Below are positions 8,405-17,491 of a DNA stretch of 64,000 nucleotides, piece after piece (position 1 is the first letter of the stretch; each line of letters starts with the position of its first letter). The DNA is from JBEBSD01 sp040394475 (GTDB taxonomy: Bacteria > Bacteroidota > Bacteroidia > Cytophagales > Spirosomataceae), in assembly GCA_040394475.1 (NCBI GenBank), contig JBEBSD010000005.1, forward strand, positions 98,271-162,270, in the 5' to 3' direction. The notes under the pieces are model-generated. The model searched no databases. It was not told where the DNA came from and worked only from the letters and a program-made list of their open reading frames with translations. Both the position numbers and the translations under genes were made by a program.

Positions 8405-9979
8405 TTAGTATCCCTGGTTTTGCTGTAAGGCAGGGACTTGCTGCACTTCGCCATTGGGCAAAGGAAAATTGACATTGAAGTCACTAAACTGTGTCCCCGC
8501 CTGCGTGGAGCCGAAGTCCAGGGTTTTCAGGTCTATTTTAATCTCACTGGCTGCAGCCAGGAACCGGCGCCTGAGATCAAACCAGCGGGTGCCGTTTTCA
8601 AAGGCAAACTCCAGCCTTCTTTCCTGGAAGATCCACTCCAGTACAGTAGCCTTATCAGCGTCAGCCGGACGGTTGGCCGGCTCTGCGGAAGGGGTTCCGT
8701 CATCCGTGGAATTACGGGCCCGGGTACGGATCTGGTTGATAATAGCAATGGCTTCATTCAGGTCCCCGTTCGTCATTGCAATTGCTTCTGCTTTCAGCAG
8801 CAGGACATCCGCATAACGGAGCAGGCGGGGGTTATTGGAATTGAGCCCGTTGCCGGCGGGCGGAACCTCTCCCGGTAACCAGGAACCTCGGGCGATGTAT
8901 TTAATGATATTGGGGGTTGTCCCGGTAAATACCGGGGAAGCAACAAAGATATGGCCTATGCGCGGGTCTCCAGAAGGATAAGCGTCATAAATGCCCTTGG
9001 TGGCCGTGTGGAAACCATCGCCTACCCATGACGGCATCTGGTTGAAATAACCAAGGTAATGGGAGATTTCACCGATTGCCGCAAAGTCATCGGGAGGTAA
9101 AAAGGGGTTGGAATTGGCTACGGACCGGTTGGCCTGGTATTCGAACAGCGATTCTGCATTGTTCTCAAAATTGGCGTCGAAGTTCTGGGCATAATTTCCC
9201 ATCAGGCTTCTGCCGCTGATGTTGTTGATATCCGCAATGGCGGCGGTATAGTCGGCGGCTGTCCCGGTCACAGTCGCCCGGAACACCAGCGCTTTGGAAC
9301 GGAGCCCCAGGGCAGCATTACGGGTAACGCGCCCCAGGGTAGCCTGGTTCAGCAAGGTGCCGGGCCAGGATTCGGGGAGCAGACCGGCTGCTTCCTCCAG
9401 GTCTGTAATGGCCTGGTCAAGCAGTTGCGTGCCGGTGGAGTTCTGCATGGCGCCGGCCTCTTCAACCGTGGAAATGCGCTTGGTGATCAAGGGCGCCGTG
9501 CCTAAAATATTCCAGAGCTTGAAATTTACATACGACCGCAGGAAGAGCGCTTCACCCCGGTGCCAGTCTTTTAACTGCGGGTTGATGGTATAGACGTCCC
9601 CGCGTTCTTCCAGCTTTTCGAGCAACGTGTTCGCACGCTGAATCGCCTGGTACGATGCACTGTAAAAGCGGGCTACCCGGTCCGCACCCCCGTTGAGACC
9701 GACAAAATTTTCTTCTGCGAAACCGGTCCCCCTTGTCGTAAGGTCGTCGTCGGGAAGCATCCACACGACCGAGGCCACATTGTTGGGGCCGCCCTGGAAA
9801 GCATAATAGAGTCCAAGTTTCATATAGACACCGCGGACAGCCCAGTCGAACTCCTGCTCGCTGTTGAAGAACCCGGCTTCCGTATACCCGATGGGTGTGA
9901 GGTTCACCGTATCCTTACTGCACGAGGGAAGCAAAAGCAGCGAACACAGGGTCACTATAGATAGTAATGGCTTTTTCAT
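8405..9979 (-). CDS. SusD/RagB family outer-membrane lipoprotein (locus 1)
   Basis: 524 residues with a lipoprotein signal (LLLLPSC, Cys20), so probably anchored in the outer membrane facing outward. The SusD fold is supported by the N-terminal GYTEAGFFNSEQEFDWAVRGVY, by RSYVNFKLWNILG, and by the C-terminal FQERRLEFAFENGTRWFDLRR that is diagnostic of the family. SusD-type proteins bind a nutrient over the barrel of a SusC-type transporter. The partner susC-like gene is directly upstream in the same direction, 33 bp away. No hydrolase genes follow, so the substrate cannot be named. Regulation probably goes through the adjacent FecR/sigma pair. Confidence 0.95.
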   Translation of the reverse strand: MKKPLLSIVTLCSLLLLPSCSKDTVNLTPIGYTEAGFFNSEQEFDWAVRGVYMKLGLYYAFQGGPNNVASVVWMLPDDDLTTRGTGFAEENFVGLNGGADRVARFYSASYQAIQRANTLLEKLEERGDVYTINPQLKDWHRGEALFLRSYVNFKLWNILGTAPLITKRISTVEEAGAMQNSTGTQLLDQAITDLEEAAGLLPESWPGTLLNQATLGRVTRNAALGLRSKALVFRATVTGTAADYTAAIADINNISGRSLMGNYAQNFDANFENNAESLFEYQANRSVANSNPFLPPDDFAAIGEISHYLGYFNQMPSWVGDGFHTATKGIYDAYPSGDPRIGHIFVASPVFTGTTPNIIKYIARGSWLPGEVPPAGNGLNSNNPRLLRYADVLLLKAEAIAMTNGDLNEAIAIINQIRTRARNSTDDGTPSAEPANRPADADKATVLEWIFQERRLEFAFENGTRWFDLRRRFLAAASEIKIDLKTLDFGSTQAGTQFSDFNVNFPLPNGEVQQVPALQQNQGY

Positions 9980-10012
9980 AATCGGAAACTTTGTATTTTG
10001 ATGAAATGGTTA

Positions 10013-13000
10013 TCAGAACCCCAGGTTGAGGCCCACAATAAACGAGCTCGGTGTCGTAATGTTTTCCGGATCCAGGTCAGGGAATCGTGAGATGACAAAC
10101 AGATTCGTACCGGTGGCGGTCACGCGCGCAGAGCTGAACCCTATCCTGCCTGCCAGTTCCTTGGGGATTGAGTAGCCCAACTGGACATTCTGTAACCGGA
10201 TAAAGGCGGCGCTGTGTACAAATCTGTCTGAAAAGCGGTTGTTCCCGGAGGGATCTCCCTGAATAGCTCTCGGAATGGTGGTCGACGGATTGGCCGGCGT
10301 CCACCGGTCGCGATACTCTATGAGGTAATTGCCGCCCGCGCCGCCTGCAGAAAGCAGTCCGTTCGAAGAGCTCTTCTGGACATCGCCGATTCCCCTGAAG
10401 AACAGTGAGAGATCGAAGCTTTTATAATTCGCTCCCAGGTTGAGGCCGTAATAGAAGCCCGGAATGGTTTTGCCGATCACGGTCTGGTCGAAATTGTTGA
10501 CCACACCGTCAGCTCCCTGTTGCTGGAATACGGAAGGCGGGGAACCGGGGTCAGGCGCTCCGGCAAAGTCGGTATAAATGATATCACCTGCACCTTTGAA
10601 GGCCGAAAAGCCGGGATCTGTAGTAGTTGCCAGGAAAGCGTCCACTTCCGCCTGGGACTGGAAGATACCGGCTGTTTTATAGCCGAAGATGGAATTGATC
10701 GAATGCCCTACCTGCACCCTGCCGCTGCCGCTGCCCACAGGTACGTCATTGAAGAGCCTTAACACCCGGTTGCGAACGGTAGTCAGGTTAAAGCCGGCAT
10801 TGAAGGAGATATCGCCGACCGTCTGATTGAAATTTCCTTCGAATTCAAAGCCGGTGTTGCTTACCTGGGCCAGGTTGATCACGGGATTGCCGATAAAGCC
10901 GATCAACGCCGGGATGGGATACGCCTGCAGGATGCCGTCCGTAAACCGGTTATAGTATTCGGCGGAGAAACGGAACTTGCCCTGCAGCAGCTCGGCATCA
11001 AAACCGATATTATACGTGGTATTGGTCTCCCAGGTAAGATCGGGCGTCGGGAAATTGAGCAGTGCGGCGGCGTCCCCTATCGCCCCGTTTCCGGGCAGCT
11101 CGGCGCTGTTGGTCCCGAAGGCTGCTTTAGGATTGACATTGATGAGGGACAAAAACGCAAAATCCTGTGTTTCCTGGTTGCCGATCCGGCCCCATCCGCC
11201 CCGTAGTTTCAGATCGCTTATAAAACTTACTGCCTTCATGAAGGGTTCATCCGAAATACGCCAGGCGGCGCCGAACGAGGGGAAAGTCCCCCAATTGTAA
11301 CCCGGTGCAAAGCGGGAGCTCCCGTCACGCCGGAGGGTTACATCCAGGTAATATTTCTTGTTGTAATCGTAACTCAGACGGCCCATATAGCCCTGCAGGC
11401 CATAGCGGCTCCGTTCGTAAAACAAACCTTTATCAGTAGGCGCCCAGCCTTCTTCGATACGTCTCTGGTCCCAGTTGGGGATAGGAGAACGCTGCGTGGT
11501 CGACATCTGTGTGTTGTTCCAGTATACCCGCTGGTCCATGGCATTAAAAATAGCATCAATGCTGTGGTTGCCGAAGTTGGTGGTGTAGCCTACCAGGAAT
11601 TCTCCGACGAGGTTCAGGTTTTCATTGATCCGCCGGCTATAGCCGTTGCCTTCGTTGGTGTTGATAATTCCCGAGACATGCGAATAAAGGGCCGACCGTT
11701 GATCCGCAAATGCTTCCCGGATATTGTTTGAATGGTCCACACTATAGGTGCCGCGCAGGCGTAACCCTTTGAACGGGTTTATCTCTGCATAGAAGGAACC
11801 CATATTCCTGACAAGGTCACGCCGGTTTTCCTGCAGCGGATTCTGGGCCATGAACTGGGTCATACTACCCGTACCATAGCCGTTGGCACGGAAGGCGCCA
11901 TTGACGATACGGCCGGGCCTGGCATAACCGGACGGATCCGAGGGATCATAGAAAGGTTGCCAGGGAGCTACAAACGATACTCCGTATCCGGGACGCGAGG
12001 GCGCTGTGTTGTTGCGCGCATAAATTACCCGGAAACTTTCACCCATTGTGAGCCAGCGGGTTATCTTAAAATCGGTGTTGATGGAAAGCGAATACCGTTT
12101 GAACCGGTCCGCATAAACCACATCCTGCTGGTCGGCATATCCCGCCCCTACCGAATAATTCGCCATTTTGGTCCCTCCGGAAATAGACACGTTATAATCC
12201 TGTATCGGGGCATTTTTAACAAAGGCATTCTCAATCCAGTCCCGGGAATAGTTAGCGCTGTTGCCCAGGTACTCCGGACGACCGGGATCAAACAGGCTCA
12301 AATCGGGTTCGCCGGGGATATAGTCGGTACGATTCGCCCATGCCTCACGGGTAATGTCGACGTATTCATTTACCCCCATTACATCATAGCGCTTGCCCAC
12401 GTTCTGGACGCCAAACCGGACATTGAAATCAACCCGGGCCTTACCCTCTTTCCCCCGCTTGGTGGTGATGAGAATAACCCCGTTTGCCGCCCGCACGCCA
12501 TAGATTGCCGTCGCCGATGCGTCTTTCAGTACCGAAATCGATTCGATATCATTGGGGTTGATCAGAGCGAACACATTGATAGGCCCCCGCATGTCGCCGT
12601 TACGGGCATTCGTGCCCGAGGTTGCGGCTGTAGCGGCGGCGCCTCCTTCCGTAAGGGGAATGCCGTCAATGACATAAAGCGGGTCATTAAAGCCCAGCGT
12701 GCCCACACCGCGGATACGTATCTCCGGACGGGCCGTCGGGCCGCTGCCCGGGTTGCCTACAAACACGCCGGGCATACGGCCCTGCATGGCCATCTCCGGG
12801 GACATTGACGTCTGCTTGCCGATTTCTTCGGTGGTAATCTGGGAAATAGCCCCCGTCAGGTCTTTTCTGGACCGCTGGCCATACCCGATCACGACGACCT
12901 CTCCCAGCGCCACGATATCGGCAGCCATGCTGACCTCAATAAAGGAGCGGTTGCTGACCGGCACTTCCTGGGCGACATACCCCACGAATGAAAATACCAG

Positions 13001-13672
13001 CACCGCATTTTCACCGGCGGTTTCCAGTACGAACGCACCCGTCGCGTCACTGGTTGTCCCATGCGAGGTGCCTCTGACGAGGATGCTTACTCCCGGCAGC
13101 CCTTCTCCTTTTTCGTCGGTCACCCTGCCTCTGACCGTCTGGAATAATTTTCTCATTTCGAACACCCTGTTCGCCTGCAATTCGGTGACCAGCTTTCGCT
13201 CCCGGGGCCAGGTGATGTCGTAGTTGATCTCCTTAGGTTCGATAGGGGCCGGCCCGGGTTCGGGATCCCGCTTCACAGAAGGTCTTTTCCGTACCACAAT
13301 GGTCTTGTCGATGATCGTGTAGGTAAGCGGCTGCTTCTCGAAGATCTCATTCAGTACAGATTCCAGGGATGCTTTGGCAGAAACCGTGACCGGAACAGTG
13401 CTTTTTAAAAGCTGGCTGCTGTACAGGAAGTTATAGCCTGTCTGTGACCGTATTTCTGTAAAGATCTTCTCCAGGCTGCTGTTTCTGGCATTCAGGCTAA
13501 CGGTCTGTGAGTATACGGAAGCCCGCGCATGGATCAAAGCAGCCAGAAATAGGATGGGGATCAGCTTCATTGTTCTCAATAGTTGCTTTCCGGGGCGTGT
13601 ACGGCGGCCTCCCGGAAGTCGGGTATTCCCTTCGGGGGAACGCCCGTATTGGTAAAATAAAAAGTATTTCAT
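10013..13672 (-). CDS. SusC/RagA TonB-dependent transporter with STN domain (locus 1)
   Basis: About 1219 residues from the chosen ATG (MKYFLFYQYG); an ATG nine codons earlier is possible. Order of domains: signal segment (MKLIPILFLAALIHARASVYSQ region), secretin/TonB short N-terminal (STN) domain with IRSQTGYNFLYSSQLL, a carboxypeptidase-like beta-sandwich (GRVTDEKGEGLPGVSILVRG), a TonB-dependent plug (ALGEVVVIGYGQR to SATAIYGVRAANGVILITTKRG), and a 22-strand barrel ending IVGLNLGF. The STN domain normally contacts FecR, linking substrate uptake to the sigma factor encoded upstream. It forms a pair with the downstream SusD. The imported compound is unknown. Confidence 0.95.
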   Translation of the reverse strand: MKYFLFYQYGRSPEGNTRLPGGRRTRPGKQLLRTMKLIPILFLAALIHARASVYSQTVSLNARNSSLEKIFTEIRSQTGYNFLYSSQLLKSTVPVTVSAKASLESVLNEIFEKQPLTYTIIDKTIVVRKRPSVKRDPEPGPAPIEPKEINYDITWPRERKLVTELQANRVFEMRKLFQTVRGRVTDEKGEGLPGVSILVRGTSHGTTSDATGAFVLETAGENAVLVFSFVGYVAQEVPVSNRSFIEVSMAADIVALGEVVVIGYGQRSRKDLTGAISQITTEEIGKQTSMSPEMAMQGRMPGVFVGNPGSGPTARPEIRIRGVGTLGFNDPLYVIDGIPLTEGGAAATAATSGTNARNGDMRGPINVFALINPNDIESISVLKDASATAIYGVRAANGVILITTKRGKEGKARVDFNVRFGVQNVGKRYDVMGVNEYVDITREAWANRTDYIPGEPDLSLFDPGRPEYLGNSANYSRDWIENAFVKNAPIQDYNVSISGGTKMANYSVGAGYADQQDVVYADRFKRYSLSINTDFKITRWLTMGESFRVIYARNNTAPSRPGYGVSFVAPWQPFYDPSDPSGYARPGRIVNGAFRANGYGTGSMTQFMAQNPLQENRRDLVRNMGSFYAEINPFKGLRLRGTYSVDHSNNIREAFADQRSALYSHVSGIINTNEGNGYSRRINENLNLVGEFLVGYTTNFGNHSIDAIFNAMDQRVYWNNTQMSTTQRSPIPNWDQRRIEEGWAPTDKGLFYERSRYGLQGYMGRLSYDYNKKYYLDVTLRRDGSSRFAPGYNWGTFPSFGAAWRISDEPFMKAVSFISDLKLRGGWGRIGNQETQDFAFLSLINVNPKAAFGTNSAELPGNGAIGDAAALLNFPTPDLTWETNTTYNIGFDAELLQGKFRFSAEYYNRFTDGILQAYPIPALIGFIGNPVINLAQVSNTGFEFEGNFNQTVGDISFNAGFNLTTVRNRVLRLFNDVPVGSGSGRVQVGHSINSIFGYKTAGIFQSQAEVDAFLATTTDPGFSAFKGAGDIIYTDFAGAPDPGSPPSVFQQQGADGVVNNFDQTVIGKTIPGFYYGLNLGANYKSFDLSLFFRGIGDVQKSSSNGLLSAGGAGGNYLIEYRDRWTPANPSTTIPRAIQGDPSGNNRFSDRFVHSAAFIRLQNVQLGYSIPKELAGRIGFSSARVTATGTNLFVISRFPDLDPENITTPSSFIVGLNLGF

Positions 13673-13907
13673 ACTTTTAGCACGTTTAGAATAAGTCATT
13701 ACTGGGTTTGGTTCGTCATCAATTCAGGACCGGGGCTTATCGCTAAATGTTGCCCGGCTGCTTGCTATGTGCAGAGCAGACCGGCAATCAATCGTTCCGG
13801 GGCCTAATCCGGGACGGTTTTTTTATTAGAACAAAGTCCGGTCAAACGGTCGGGTCAGCTACTGTCTGTTTTCATATCCTGTTCAAAGATTAAGTTGGTT
13901 ACAAGGT

Positions 13908-15191
13908 TTATTCGGTAAACGGCGGTTGTACCGCCGTGGTTACGACTATCTTTCTTCCGGAGACTGTGAACGCCACATCCCCGCCCTGCGACAGCATTTC
14001 GAGGACGCTGGGTAGTTGTACATTTCTGGATACAAAGCCGGTAAACCGGTCGGATGGCAAAGGTCCTTTGTATTCGACCTCAATGTCATACCAGCGGATC
14101 AGCTGCCGCATGATCTCGTCTATCCCGGTATCCATGAACCGGAAATAGCCGTCCTTCCAGGCCATCACCTCTTCAACGTCCGCTTTCTGTACGGTTACGA
14201 CCGGGTCCTGTCCGGACCTGGCAGCGCCGGAGTTGTCTCCTGTAGCCAGATCCAGGATGGATTGCTCACCGGGTTCCAGCTTGACAGTTTGCCCTGTCTT
14301 CTGCACGGATACGGTGACGCCTCCTTCCAGCAATGTGGTTCTGACCGCCTGCTCATCGTTATAGGAACTGACATTGAAGCAGGTCCCGGTCACTTCCACG
14401 ATCTGGTTGTTGCTGATCACCCTAAAAGGTACTTTCGAGTGCCGGCCTTTTATAGTGGCCACCTCGAAATAAGCTTCCCCGCTTACCTCTACCCTTCGTT
14501 CCTCTTCGTCGAAAACAACAGGAAAACGCAGGGAGGAAAACGAATTTAGCCAGACCTTGGTACCGTCGGGAAGGTGTATCCGGTATTGCCCGGCTTTGGG
14601 AGTGGTAATGGTATTGAAAATGCCGGCAGTACGCTCCTTGTATGCATGAGGATGGCCATCCGGGCGTCCGGGTGTATATACCAGGTGCCCGTCGGCGGCT
14701 TTGGTGACGCTTACACCTGCCTGGGTGGCTATTGTTCCTTCGCCCACATCATTCAGCACTACCGATGAACCATCGGTCAGGGTAAGGACGGCTCTGTCAT
14801 TTCCCGGTACAATCTCGCTGATTTCATGACGGGACTGATCCGGGACGATTGCGTCGCTGTGATACAACCGGTCATACCCCGCATAGCCGGTCAGAATGAC
14901 CAGCGCGGCTGCAGCGTATCTCCACCCCCACTTCCACCGGTTCCTTCGATCCTTTTCCCTGGTATCCAAGCCGTCAAGCCTGGCTTCAATTTTATTCATA
15001 AGCTCCCGGTTGGCCGGCAATGCTTCGGGAGACGGGTAGTTGCAGGAGACATGGAAGTATTGATCCATTACATACAGGGCGTCGGTTTCACCAAGTGTTT
15101 CAAACCACGAGAGAAAAGCGGTATGTTCGGCATCGGTATGCCGGTTTTGAGCATATTTTTCAAAAAACTGCAGGTAGTCTTTCTCTTCCAT
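13908..15191 (-). CDS. FecR family anti-sigma factor (locus 1)
   Basis: 427 residues from MEEKDYLQFFEKYAQ. The frame stays open further upstream through a tandem repeat, but that extension reads as repetitive Pro/Arg sequence and is not credible as protein. A cytoplasmic N-terminal region (about 1-85) is followed by one membrane segment (WRYAAAALVILTGYAGY). The periplasmic FecR domain comes next (KAGQYRIHLPDGTKVWLNSFS, VEVSGEAYFEVA, VTGTCFNVSSY). Then comes the C-terminal region contacting STN domains (RWYDIEVEYKGPLP, FTGFVSRNVQLPSVLEML). FecR holds the cognate ECF sigma factor until the TonB transporter signals substrate. The sigma gene lies upstream and the susC-like gene downstream, the classic order. 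Confidence 0.94.
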   Translation of the reverse strand: MEEKDYLQFFEKYAQNRHTDAEHTAFLSWFETLGETDALYVMDQYFHVSCNYPSPEALPANRELMNKIEARLDGLDTREKDRRNRWKWGWRYAAAALVILTGYAGYDRLYHSDAIVPDQSRHEISEIVPGNDRAVLTLTDGSSVVLNDVGEGTIATQAGVSVTKAADGHLVYTPGRPDGHPHAYKERTAGIFNTITTPKAGQYRIHLPDGTKVWLNSFSSLRFPVVFDEEERRVEVSGEAYFEVATIKGRHSKVPFRVISNNQIVEVTGTCFNVSSYNDEQAVRTTLLEGGVTVSVQKTGQTVKLEPGEQSILDLATGDNSGAARSGQDPVVTVQKADVEEVMAWKDGYFRFMDTGIDEIMRQLIRWYDIEVEYKGPLPSDRFTGFVSRNVQLPSVLEMLSQGGDVAFTVSGRKIVVTTAVQPPFTE

Positions 15192-15249
15192 ATACGCTAA
15201 GACGTTTGAAAGCAGAAAAAGAACCCCTTGTGGGATGGTTTTTTTTCGG

Positions 15250-15361
15250 AACGGGCGACGGTGGGTGAGCGGGGTCGAACCCGGGAACGGGCGACGGTGG
15301 GTGAGCGGAGTCGAACCCGGGAATGGGGAACGGGCGGTGGGTGAGCGAAGCCGAACCCGGG
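15250..15361. repeat. Tandem ~36-bp repeat between sigma and FecR genes
   Basis: Two almost identical 36-bp units (15250-15285, 15286-15321) and a diverged third (to 15361), each with GGGTGAGCG-AGTCGAACC. Two copies of CGACTGGTTT follow at about 15370-15390. The core resembles the widespread REP-like word CTTCGACT-CGCTCA read on the other strand. The block sits in the FecR leader region. Confidence 0.75.
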
Positions 15362-15404
15362 AACGGGCGTCGACTGGTTTCGACTGGTTTCGACTTAGCT
15401 CAAC

Positions 15405-15490
15405 CACCGGGGATAGCCGATAGCTGACTGCCGATAGCTGACAGCTGATCACCTAACTACCTCATAACTAACACCTAATACCTAAAACCA
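15405..15490. repeat. Intergenic low-complexity repeat overlapping the sigma gene end
   Basis: Read on the minus strand it contains TTAGGTATTAGGTGTTAG followed by CAGCTGTCAGCTATCGG and AGTCAGCTATCGG. It is the same family as the copies near 4.1, 45.4 and 63.8 kb. The last residues and stop codon of the sigma factor (VLGIRC) lie inside the repeat. Confidence 0.65.
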
Positions 15491-16058
15491 CCAGCCAGCC
15501 AAGCGTCATTTCACCATGGTTCCGGAGGTACGTCTTTACAAAATCCGAAGCCGTATAAAACTGTTTTTTAACCACGTTTTTGGATATATTCAGTTTACCG
15601 GAGATTTCATCGAGGGATAATCCTTCCTGTGTGCGGAGCTCAAATATCTGCCTTCTTTTTGCGGTAAGCTTCCCTATCGCTTCCCGGGCGACCTCCTGGT
15701 ATTGTTCATAGCAAAGGTCGTCGTCAGCCCTTTGGTAGCAGTCTTCCGAAGCAGGGGCTATCAGCTTCAGTATCCGCAATTCGGTTTGCTGCCTCCGGAG
15801 GGAATCCAGCAGCAGGTTTTTAGCGACCCGGAATAAATAAGCTCTGAACGATTGTACCTCACGCAGTGCTTCCTTATTTTCCCATATCCTGAGGTACACT
15901 TCCTGGATAATTTCCTCATTGTCTTCCTTTGACCGGTTGAAAAGGTAGAGGTAACGCGACAGAACGGGAAGATAGCGGGTATACAAGAAGGCATACGCGT
16001 CCCTGTCGCCATTGGCGCAAAGTCGCAGCACCTCCCTTTCTGTGGCCAGTTCGTTCAT
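15468..16058 (-). CDS. ECF RNA polymerase sigma factor, FecI/Bacteroidota type (locus 1)
   Basis: 196 residues. Region 2 is visible as RYLYLFNRSKEDNEEIIQEV with WENKEAL and FRAYLFRVAKNLLLDSLRR. Region 4 is the helix-turn-helix LTAKRRQIFELRTQEGLSLD followed by EISGKLNISKNVVKKQF. It directs RNA polymerase to the promoters of the adjacent FecR/SusC/SusD genes once FecR releases it. The coding sequence ends in a dispersed repeat that supplies the last six or so residues, so the natural C-terminus may have been altered. A good -33/-7 promoter lies upstream. Confidence 0.93.
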   Translation of the reverse strand: MNELATEREVLRLCANGDRDAYAFLYTRYLPVLSRYLYLFNRSKEDNEEIIQEVYLRIWENKEALREVQSFRAYLFRVAKNLLLDSLRRQQTELRILKLIAPASEDCYQRADDDLCYEQYQEVAREAIGKLTAKRRQIFELRTQEGLSLDEISGKLNISKNVVKKQFYTASDFVKTYLRNHGEMTLGWLVVLGIRC

Positions 16059-16680
16059 TAAAATCTCCGGTTAGTCAAAAAGCCGGTATAGTCGCAATCC
16101 CCTGGTATAAGGATCCGGAGATTACTTCAACCTTTCAGGGCAAATGTAGAAAATATCATAGCAATAACGCAAAATAATATCGAATTTATACAAATGAGGG
16201 GATTCCTGGTCAGAAGTCTATCCGGGTTGCAAAAACGGAACCCGCTTCCTGGAAAGCATGAGAGGCCGCGATACAGTATTCAGCAATAAGTTTTCTTCGT
16301 CCGGATTTAAAGGAAAAGAGGCTTAGAAGTTGTGTTTTGTAAGTGTCTGTTTTTCAAGATGTTTTGTTGTAGTGAGCCCGTAACTCCAAAAAGAATACCG
16401 TTTTCTTTTTTACTTTTTCCTGCTAAATGGAATATAAGAGGAGGAAAGGAGGGGTGTGCCCCTTTTGCAGCAATCCCAAGGGCAGATACGATAAAAAAAA
16501 TTGGTCTGCCGGCGTGATAGTTGTCTCCCACTTTCATAAAGTAAGCAAACGGGGTTAGAAATCGATAGTCAGAGATCGGCTGCCGGTCGATGGTTAACGG
16601 CTCTGTTTACAAATGAGGGAATGAATAAAATTATTCTTATAAGGTGTTAATAATCAATTGATTAAATCTGTAGTTTTCTA
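16059..16680. other. Intergenic region, 622 bp, divergent
   Basis: Holds the sigma promoter near 16141-16173. The remainder is AT-rich toward 16681, with homopolymer runs around 16390-16500. I see no conserved reading frame, RNA gene or clear terminator; short frames here have no recognisable features. Confidence 0.6.
16141..16173 (-). promoter_or_regulatory. Promoter of the ECF sigma gene
   Basis: On the minus strand TTTG (16170-16173), 21 bp, then TACATTTG (16141-16148): a full Bacteroidota housekeeping-type promoter. The start codon is about 80 bp downstream. Confidence 0.65.
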
Positions 16681-17358
16681 ATGAGAAAGACATTGGTATT
16701 TTTTGCAGCATTCCTCCTGGTAACATCCTTCGGCTACGCACAGGAGATTAGCATAGCGCCGGTAGTGGGACCGAGCTTCACTTTTGGCCTGACCGCCAGC
16801 GGATTAAAAAAGGAGTCGAACGAAGCCCTACGCGAATTGAGAGAAGATAATCCGGATGTGAAGTATAGAAGTATCCAAAGTGCGACACCAGGCTTTTTAC
16901 TAGGCGGCCTTGCCGACTACATGTTCAATGAATCGCTGGCCCTTCAGTCAGGATTACTATTCCATCTTCGCGGGCGGAACCGGGCGCTTAGTTCAAAGGG
17001 CACAGACTGGATGGGGGAAGCAATTAATAACAAAATATCCTACGATTATCGCATTTCTTATCTCGAAATCCCGCTATGGATCAACTACAAACTTGGAGAA
17101 AGTGGTTTTAAACTGGTCGGCGGCCCTAATTTCGGCTTTGCAGTGAGCGCAAAGCTTAAGGGAAAAGGCAAGGGAATCTCGAGCAGTATTTCTGAATCAG
17201 CAAAAGTGTCCATTGGAAGCGATGCCTTTAACAATGTTGTAAAACCATTCGATGTCAGCCTGAACCTCGGAATCGGAAAGGATTTCGAGATCGGGAATAA
17301 TCCGCTGGAGCTGACGCTGTTTATCCAACCTTCGTTGTCCGCCGGGAACACTGCCTAG
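16681..17358 (+). CDS. Outer-membrane beta-barrel protein (PorT-like), C-terminus lost to an in-frame stop
   Basis: 225 residues with a clean signal peptide (MRKTLVFFAAFLLVTSFGYAQ). The body is typical of small Bacteroidota outer-membrane barrels of the PorT-like family: GPSFTFGLTASG, PGFLLGGLADYMFNESLALQ, SGLLFHLRG, ISYLEIPLWINYKLG, FKLVGGPNFGFAVS, FDVSLNLGIGKDFEIG, LELTLFIQPSLS. The reading frame stops at TAG (17356-17358) after SAGNTA. The same frame then continues for 24 more codons, ending in a plausible last beta-strand. The protein as encoded would lack its C-terminal strand and may not insert, so this may be a pseudogene. It is the first gene of a plus-strand run of secreted proteins. 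Confidence 0.75.
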   Translation: MRKTLVFFAAFLLVTSFGYAQEISIAPVVGPSFTFGLTASGLKKESNEALRELREDNPDVKYRSIQSATPGFLLGGLADYMFNESLALQSGLLFHLRGRNRALSSKGTDWMGEAINNKISYDYRISYLEIPLWINYKLGESGFKLVGGPNFGFAVSAKLKGKGKGISSSISESAKVSIGSDAFNNVVKPFDVSLNLGIGKDFEIGNNPLELTLFIQPSLSAGNTA

Positions 17359-17433
17359 AAGTTCGGCCCGGACTACTGGTACCGCCACTTCTCAACCGGC
17401 ATCCGGGCGGCTTACTACCTGCCGATAAGGTGA
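17356..17433 (+). pseudogene. Severed C-terminal segment of the beta-barrel gene
   Basis: In the same frame as the upstream gene, directly after its TAG, codons read KFGPDYWYRHFSTGIRAAYY then LPIR and TGA at 17431-17433. The alternating aromatic pattern is what closes such barrels. CAG to TAG is the simplest single change that would explain the stop. Confidence 0.7.
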
Positions 17434-17491
17434 TTCATTATCCATATATACCCATATTTTTACCAACCTGGCTTAGTCCACTTTAACCGAC

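Noticed and set aside
11957..12808. 283-codon plus-strand frame opposite the SusC gene
   Set aside because: It lies inside a clear SusC plug/barrel sequence on the other strand and shows no recognisable protein features.
15250..15361. Possible CRISPR-like array
   Set aside because: The 36-bp units are directly adjacent with no unique spacers, and no cas genes are nearby.
15192..15452. 87-residue N-terminal extension of the FecR protein
   Set aside because: The extension is encoded by the tandem and dispersed repeats and lacks FecR features; MEEKDYLQ at 15191 is a normal family start.
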